Assembly: GCA_018239845.1 (NCBI GenBank) | Contig: JAFEGO010000093.1 | Location: 1-56,657 of the forward strand | Direction: 5' to 3' | DNA: 56,657 nt | Origin: Verrucomicrobiota bacterium | GTDB lineage: Bacteria; Verrucomicrobiota; Verrucomicrobiia; Opitutales; Opitutaceae | In this document: one piece after another, positions 52,930 to 56,657 of the stretch | How positions within the stretch are numbered: the stretch's first letter is position 1 | Layout: every line of letters begins with the position of its first letter | The notes under the pieces: model-generated | Seen by the model: the letters and a program-made list of their open reading frames with translations, nothing else | What the model was told of the DNA's origin: nothing | The model's database searches: none | Program-made: the position numbers and the translations under genes

Positions 52930-53004
52930 TGGAGCCGGCGATGGGATTCGAACCCGCAACCGCCTGTTTACAAAACAGGTGCTCTACCATTGAGCTACGC
53001 CGGC
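52930..53004 (-). tRNA. tRNA-Thr (anticodon TGT)
   Basis: A 75-base cloverleaf with encoded CCA. Acceptor GCCGGCG pairs with CGCCGGC; anticodon stem CCTGT/ACAGG with loop TTTGTAA, anticodon TGT. Confidence 0.96.
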
Positions 53005-53057
53005 GCCGAAAGGGCGTCGCAGTGCCAACATCTGATTTACTGGGAAAAAACATGGCT

Positions 53058-53132
53058 TGGTGGCTCCCCGGGGACTCGAACCCCGAACCAACTGATTAAG
53101 AGTCAGCTGCTCTACCATTGAGCTAGGAAGCC
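53058..53132 (-). tRNA. tRNA-Lys (anticodon CTT)
   Basis: A 75-base cloverleaf with encoded CCA. Acceptor GGCTTCC pairs with GGGAGCC; anticodon loop CTCTTAA with anticodon CTT; T-arm CGGGGTTCGAGTCCCCG. Confidence 0.96.
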
Positions 53133-53238
53133 ATAGCCAAGAGGTGGAAAAACTCATGAACGCACTCCGGTTGTCAACTGCGATTTCAAACCTCCCCCGC
53201 AGATTGCTCCGCCGCACGCCGCATTCCCCTCCGGCGCA

Positions 53239-53271
53239 ATCGAACACAATCGAACACAATCGGACAATTCT
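53239..53271. repeat. 33-bp dispersed repeat, copy 2
   Basis: Exact reverse complement of 18457-18489, containing CGAACACAAT twice in tandem. It lies in the 212-base gap between tRNA-Lys and the MscS gene, which holds no gene. Confidence 0.9.
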
Positions 53272-53344
53272 CGGCTCCCCGTGGTCGGATCAGCGCGACT
53301 GAGCGCATCCCATCGCAGCCCGGGGCGATCCGCGGCGGAAAAAA

Positions 53345-54289
53345 TCACACGCCCGCCACCGACACCGCGGATGGCTGCGCGCGGTACGACACCGGCACCT
53401 GCCAGTCGGCGAAGTTCGGGTCGAAGGCCCGCATGGCCCGCAGCACCCGCTGGCGGAACGTCGTTTCGATCAACGCCCCCTGCCCCGGCCAGATCTTGAA
53501 GCGCACGCGCACGTAGTGCCACGCCGCGTCGGCCGTCGGCGCCATCGGATCGATGATCGCCGCCTCCAAAATGATCGCGGCAAACTGGTGCTGCATGCTC
53601 TCGGCCACCGGCTTGATCGCCGCCACCACCGCCGCCGCGTCGGCCCCATCCGGGATGTGGATGTCCACATATGCGTACACCCCGCCCTCCGGAAAACGGC
53701 TCACGTTGGCGATCGTGCGATTGGGGATGTAAACGACCTGGTTGTACAGATTGACGACCTTCGTGAACCGCAGGCCGATCTCCTGCACGCGGCCGACGAC
53801 GATCGTCGCCCCGACGATCTCGATCGTGTCGTCCACATCGAGCGCGTCGGAAAACAGCAGCGTGAGGCCGACCACCGTGTCCTGCACCAGGCTCTGCGAG
53901 CCAAAGCTGATCGCAAGCCCCACGATGGACGCGCTGGCCAGGTAAGCCGTCAGGTTCACCCCCGCCTCCTCGAGGATCAGCCCGACCGCCACGAAATAAA
54001 CCCCCGTCGTCGCCGTGTTGGCCGCGAGCCGCACCATCGTGGCGAACTTCGGCTTTTGCGCCACCGACCAGAGCCGCCCCTTCGAACGGTGGCTGACGGT
54101 CAGCAGCCACTCGCTCACCCGCCCGATGAGGTCGATCAGGATATGCCCCAGCGCCGCCGCCACGACCACCAGCAAGATGCGCGAGGCCGCGGACGACTGC
54201 TCCTTGAACAAAAAATCGGATACACGCGACAGCACCGTGACGCTGTGCCCGGACATCAGGGCCTGCGCCCCCGGCGGTAGCTGGGCCAT
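53345..54289 (-). CDS. MscS-family mechanosensitive channel
   Basis: A 314-residue small-conductance mechanosensitive channel. Membrane helices are near residues 37-60 and 92-110, and the pore helix plus beta domain reads GLAISFGSQSLVQDTVVGLTLLFSD followed by VDDTIEIVG. The C-terminal domain is the vestibule. It lies seven bases downstream of CbpM in a stress-related cluster (Dps, CbpA, CbpM, MscS). Confidence 0.93.
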   Translation of the reverse strand: MAQLPPGAQALMSGHSVTVLSRVSDFLFKEQSSAASRILLVVVAAALGHILIDLIGRVSEWLLTVSHRSKGRLWSVAQKPKFATMVRLAANTATTGVYFVAVGLILEEAGVNLTAYLASASIVGLAISFGSQSLVQDTVVGLTLLFSDALDVDDTIEIVGATIVVGRVQEIGLRFTKVVNLYNQVVYIPNRTIANVSRFPEGGVYAYVDIHIPDGADAAAVVAAIKPVAESMQHQFAAIILEAAIIDPMAPTADAAWHYVRVRFKIWPGQGALIETTFRQRVLRAMRAFDPNFADWQVPVSYRAQPSAVSVAGV

Positions 54290-54296
54290 GGGCGGG

Positions 54297-54605
54297 TCAG
54301 CCGCGCACCGTCGCGCGCAGCTCCTCCACGTCGGCCATGAGTTTCATGATCATCTCGATTCCCGCCAGGTTCACGCCGCAATTCGTGCGCAGATATTCGA
54401 TCCGTTGCAACGCGCGGACGGCGTGCCGGTTGAAATAATAGCCACCCTCCGCCGGGTCGTGGTGCGGCGCCACCAGCCCGTGCTGGCAGCAGATGAGCAC
54501 GAAGTGCCGCGGCATGCGCGCCAGCTGCGCCGCGGTGTCGATCGGCAGCAGCGCCTCGGGGTCCGGGGAGAAATCCTGAAACGACGGTTCGGTGGCGGAG
54601 TTCAT
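54297..54605 (-). CDS. cbpM: CbpM-like chaperone modulator (MerR-like helix-turn-helix)
   Basis: A 102-residue protein with a MerR-type helix-turn-helix-like fold: LPIDTAAQLARMPRHFVLICCQHGL, HHDPAEGGYYFNRHAVRALQRIEYL and NLAGIEMIMKLMADVEELR. CbpM modulates the CbpA co-chaperone. Directly downstream of the CbpA gene, which fits. Confidence 0.85.
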   Translation of the reverse strand: MNSATEPSFQDFSPDPEALLPIDTAAQLARMPRHFVLICCQHGLVAPHHDPAEGGYYFNRHAVRALQRIEYLRTNCGVNLAGIEMIMKLMADVEELRATVRG

Positions 54606-54633
54606 GGGAAATTAAAAATACGACGGGTGCCGC

Positions 54634-55617
54634 TCAGGTTTTCCGCGGGTTGAAAGCCGAGGTGCGGGCCAGCTCCTCCCACAGCTCGCGCTCGCGGCCC
54701 GCGGCCTCGGCGGGCACGCGGATTTTCACGACCGCGTAGAAATCGCCGCGCTCGCCGCTCTTCGCCGTGGGCAGCCCCTGCCCGCGCACCCGCAGCTGCG
54801 CGTCGCTGTTGGTCCCCGGCGGCACGCGCAGCTTCACCGTGCCCGTGAGCGTCGGCACCGGCACCTGCGCGCCCAGCACTGCCTCCCACGGCGCCACCTC
54901 CAGCTCGTAATAAAGATCCGCCCCGCGCACCTCGAAGTGCGGATGCGCCGCGAGCCGCACGCGCAGCAACAGGTCGCCCGCCTCGGCCCCGCCGGAGCCG
55001 CGCCCGCCCTTGTGCGGCACGCGGATGCGCCGGCCTTCCAACGCACCTTTCGGGATTCGCACCGTAAAGGTTTCCGTCTCGGGCTCGCCCGTCGCGGGAT
55101 TCATGTGTTGCAGCGAGATCTGCCGCTCCGCCCCGTGCAGCGCCTCGTCGAGCGTGACCATGATGTCGCCCTCGATATCCGCGCCCGGCATCCGGTACTC
55201 GCCCCCACCCTCGCCCTGCTGACCGGCGCGGCGAAACAGGTCGTCGTAATTCGCCGCCTGCCCCCGGCCCGCGCGCCCGCCGAAAAACTGCTCGAAGAAA
55301 TCGCTGAATCCCGTGCTGCCGCCGAAATGAAACTCCTGCCCGCCGCCGGGCGCCTCCGCGGCGGAGCGGGGCGCAGCCGCGCCGCCCTGCTGCCAGTTGG
55401 CGCCGAGCTCGTCGTATTTTTTGCGCTTCGCCGGATCACCCAGGACCTCGTTGGCCTCGTTGATCTCCTTGAATTTCTCCTCGGCCGTCTTCTTGTCCTT
55501 CGCGACGTCGGGGTGGTACTTCCGCGCCAGCTTGCGGAACGCCTGCTTGATGTCGTCCTGGCTCGCGTCGCGCGCGACGCCGAGGACCGCGTAGTAATCT
55601 TTGAAATCGACCGCCAT
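54634..55617 (-). CDS. cbpA: DnaJ-type co-chaperone CbpA
   Basis: A 327-residue class II J-protein. J-domain (residues 5-70) with KYHPDVAKDKKTAEEKF (HPD motif), a Gly-rich linker, and the C-terminal substrate-binding domains without the Cys-rich zinc finger of DnaJ. It stimulates DnaK. The ATG at 55617 (MAVDFKDYYAVLG) is the family start; the longer frame is rejected. Confidence 0.94.
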   Translation of the reverse strand: MAVDFKDYYAVLGVARDASQDDIKQAFRKLARKYHPDVAKDKKTAEEKFKEINEANEVLGDPAKRKKYDELGANWQQGGAAAPRSAAEAPGGGQEFHFGGSTGFSDFFEQFFGGRAGRGQAANYDDLFRRAGQQGEGGGEYRMPGADIEGDIMVTLDEALHGAERQISLQHMNPATGEPETETFTVRIPKGALEGRRIRVPHKGGRGSGGAEAGDLLLRVRLAAHPHFEVRGADLYYELEVAPWEAVLGAQVPVPTLTGTVKLRVPPGTNSDAQLRVRGQGLPTAKSGERGDFYAVVKIRVPAEAAGRERELWEELARTSAFNPRKT

Positions 55618-55667
55618 GGTGGAGAAAAAGGACCGTGCCGCCGGGCGAAGGTTGCCCGGCCTTGGAC

Positions 55668-56204
55668 TCAATGACGGGGCGTGCCGGCCCGCGTGATCTC
55701 GAAGAGGAACCAGACGCGCCGCTCGGCCTGGTCGATCCAGTTTTCGAGCAGGCTGGCCGAGGCGACATCGTGATGCTCGTCGCAAAGGTCGTGGGTGGCG
55801 CGCATGTGCGCGGCGAGGGTCTTGTTGTCCTCGCGCAGCTCGGCCAGCATGTCGAGCGGTTCGACGTAAACCGCATCATTGTCGCTGATCCGCTGGAGCC
55901 CGGCGATGTGGCCGATCGAGCGGATCGTGGTGCCGCCGATCTTGCGCACGCGCTCGGCGATGTCGTCGGTCATGGCGAACAGCTGGTCGGCGTGTTCGTC
56001 CATCAGGAGGTGATAGTCCCGGAAATGCGGGCCGCTCATGTGCCAGTGGAAATTCTTGGTCTTCAGGTAGAGCGCGAAGACATCGGCGAGCAGGGCGTTG
56101 AGCGCAGCGCTCACGTCCTTGGTGGCGCTGGGGGTGAGATCGGTCGGGGTGGCGAGCGGAACCTTCTGCTTGGCCACAAGACGGGCGGTTTTGCGTTGGT
56201 TCAT
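55668..56204 (-). CDS. dps: Dps-family ferritin-like DNA-protection protein
   Basis: A 178-residue Dps. The ferroxidase motif NFHWHMSGPHFRDYHLLMDE, followed by HADQLFAMTDDIAERVR, is present; GGTTIRSIGHIA is the usual linker. It oxidises iron with peroxide and can bind DNA. First gene of the cluster Dps-CbpA-CbpM-MscS (gaps of 50, 28 and 7 bases). ATG 56204 is used; an upstream Met (MLGFT) is possible. Confidence 0.93.
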   Translation of the reverse strand: MNQRKTARLVAKQKVPLATPTDLTPSATKDVSAALNALLADVFALYLKTKNFHWHMSGPHFRDYHLLMDEHADQLFAMTDDIAERVRKIGGTTIRSIGHIAGLQRISDNDAVYVEPLDMLAELREDNKTLAAHMRATHDLCDEHHDVASASLLENWIDQAERRVWFLFEITRAGTPRH

Positions 56205-56504
56205 GGTGAACCCGAGCATGATGCAAGACGCCCAATATGCAACCTGCCGGTTTGTATGCGGGGGCGTGGGTTGATCCAAGACCGCCCGTGAATGCGAACA
56301 ATAGACGCTTTATGACGGCTGCTTATTGGCCGCCCCGTGCCGGAGGCCCACGAGTGCGCACATAGGCGCGTACACGCCTTACGTGTTGGAGTAACAAATT
56401 CTACGTGTCTGAACGCCCCCCTATGCTGATACTGAAGTATACCGTCGTAGAGTCCCGAGAAAGCATTGAATGGCGAGGCAGTCCTCCCTATTAGTGGGTT
56501 TCCA
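56205..56504. other. Intergenic region with a composition break
   Basis: No gene is supported here. From about 56285 the sequence is clearly richer in A/T and loses the codon-like GC periodicity of the rest of the window. TACGTGT occurs twice (near 56379 and 56402). It may mark the edge of an accessory region. Confidence 0.55.
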
Positions 56505-56657
56505 ATGGTCTCAGAACCAACCGTGTTCGTTGTCGGTGCCGGGGGTAGCATGCAATATGGCTACCCTTCTGGTGGGAAGCTGGTGGATAGAATTATCGAA
56601 AGCTTGGAAGACCCGGAGCATAGCTCCCTAGGAATTACACTAATCGGGCAAGGTGGA
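56505..56657 (+). CDS. SIR2-like NAD-binding protein, N-terminal fragment (cut by window edge)
   Basis: An open frame of 51 codons that runs off the window. The start ATG 56505 is followed by TVFVVGAGGSMQYGYPSGGK. The pattern [VI]FVxGAGxSxxYGxPSG is the beginning of SIR2-like NAD-binding domains, which are common effectors in anti-phage defence proteins but also occur in other NAD enzymes. Codon use is unlike the neighbours. Downstream domains cannot be seen, so the function remains open. Confidence 0.65.
   Translation, partial: MVSEPTVFVVGAGGSMQYGYPSGGKLVDRIIESLEDPEHSSLGITLIGQGG

Noticed and set aside
53126..53271. Possible attachment site near tRNA-Lys because a 33-base repeat lies next to it
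   Set aside because: The other copy is 35 kb away in inverted orientation, does not overlap the tRNA and no integrase is present.
56201..56551. Minus-strand open frame of 116 codons upstream of dps
   Set aside because: It overlaps the dps start and the SIR2-like frame and has no family features; probably chance.

Overview
The window is 56.7 kb of high-GC, gene-dense bacterial chromosome. It most likely comes from the Verrucomicrobia, probably Opitutaceae. The indicators are a Minf_1886-type protein (a family I know only from Verrucomicrobia and Planctomycetes), a DUF5069 protein, a PhyH-type dioxygenase pair, a Bat/MoxR operon, LPS heptose genes (a Gram-negative outer membrane) and the general gene style. 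This placement is inference; no rRNA gene is present.

Layout. 65-7295 (+): a Bat-type operon with MoxR ATPase, DUF58, BatA, a BatB with a BatC-like tail, and a BatD-BatE fusion. 7371-11578 (+): two overlapping TPR lipoproteins sharing an NlpI-like C-terminal module. 11640-14300: Nudix and LOG enzymes (-), then gluQ-mogA (+). 14348-17846: DUF898 membrane protein, an M48 protease fused to a TonB-like domain, a small membrane protein and DUF5069. 17958-20629: MazG-like enzyme, PhyH oxygenase, and a small Hsp20 behind a sigma54-like promoter. 20660-27560: rlmJ, YhcH, a LolA-like protein, a metallophosphoesterase, Nudix, an orphan TAXI-type binding protein, GNAT and ankyrin proteins. 27571-31881: DUF192, M24 peptidase, heptose kinase, heptose phosphatase and a zincless Fpg. 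31917-36444: divergent AraC/PhyH pair, SGNH hydrolase, tlyA, nadK and an EF-hand protein. 36491-41806: DUF3445, M16 protease, Minf_1886 protein, an atypical Fur regulator and a Tat-exported Mn-type SOD. 41914-45219 (-): gatCAB. 46093-52714 (-): pabBC fusion, rpmI, rplT, pheS, pheT. 52818-53132 (-): tRNA-Gln(CTG), tRNA-Thr(TGT), tRNA-Lys(CTT). 53345-56204 (-): Dps, CbpA, CbpM, MscS. From about 56285 to the end the composition changes and a SIR2-like reading frame begins and is cut by the window edge.

Most of the window is core or housekeeping sequence. The parts that stand out are: gene fusions (BatB-C tail, BatD-E, PabB-PabC, M48-TonB); metal-site-depleted versions of Fur, Fpg, GmhB and GluQ; a set of dispersed short-period intergenic repeats, two of which run into the start of genes; many start codons preceded by pyrimidine-rich tracts instead of a Shine-Dalgarno sequence; and the SIR2-like gene at the right edge, the most plausible entry to an accessory or defence region. 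No CRISPR array, integrase, insertion sequence or phage gene was seen.
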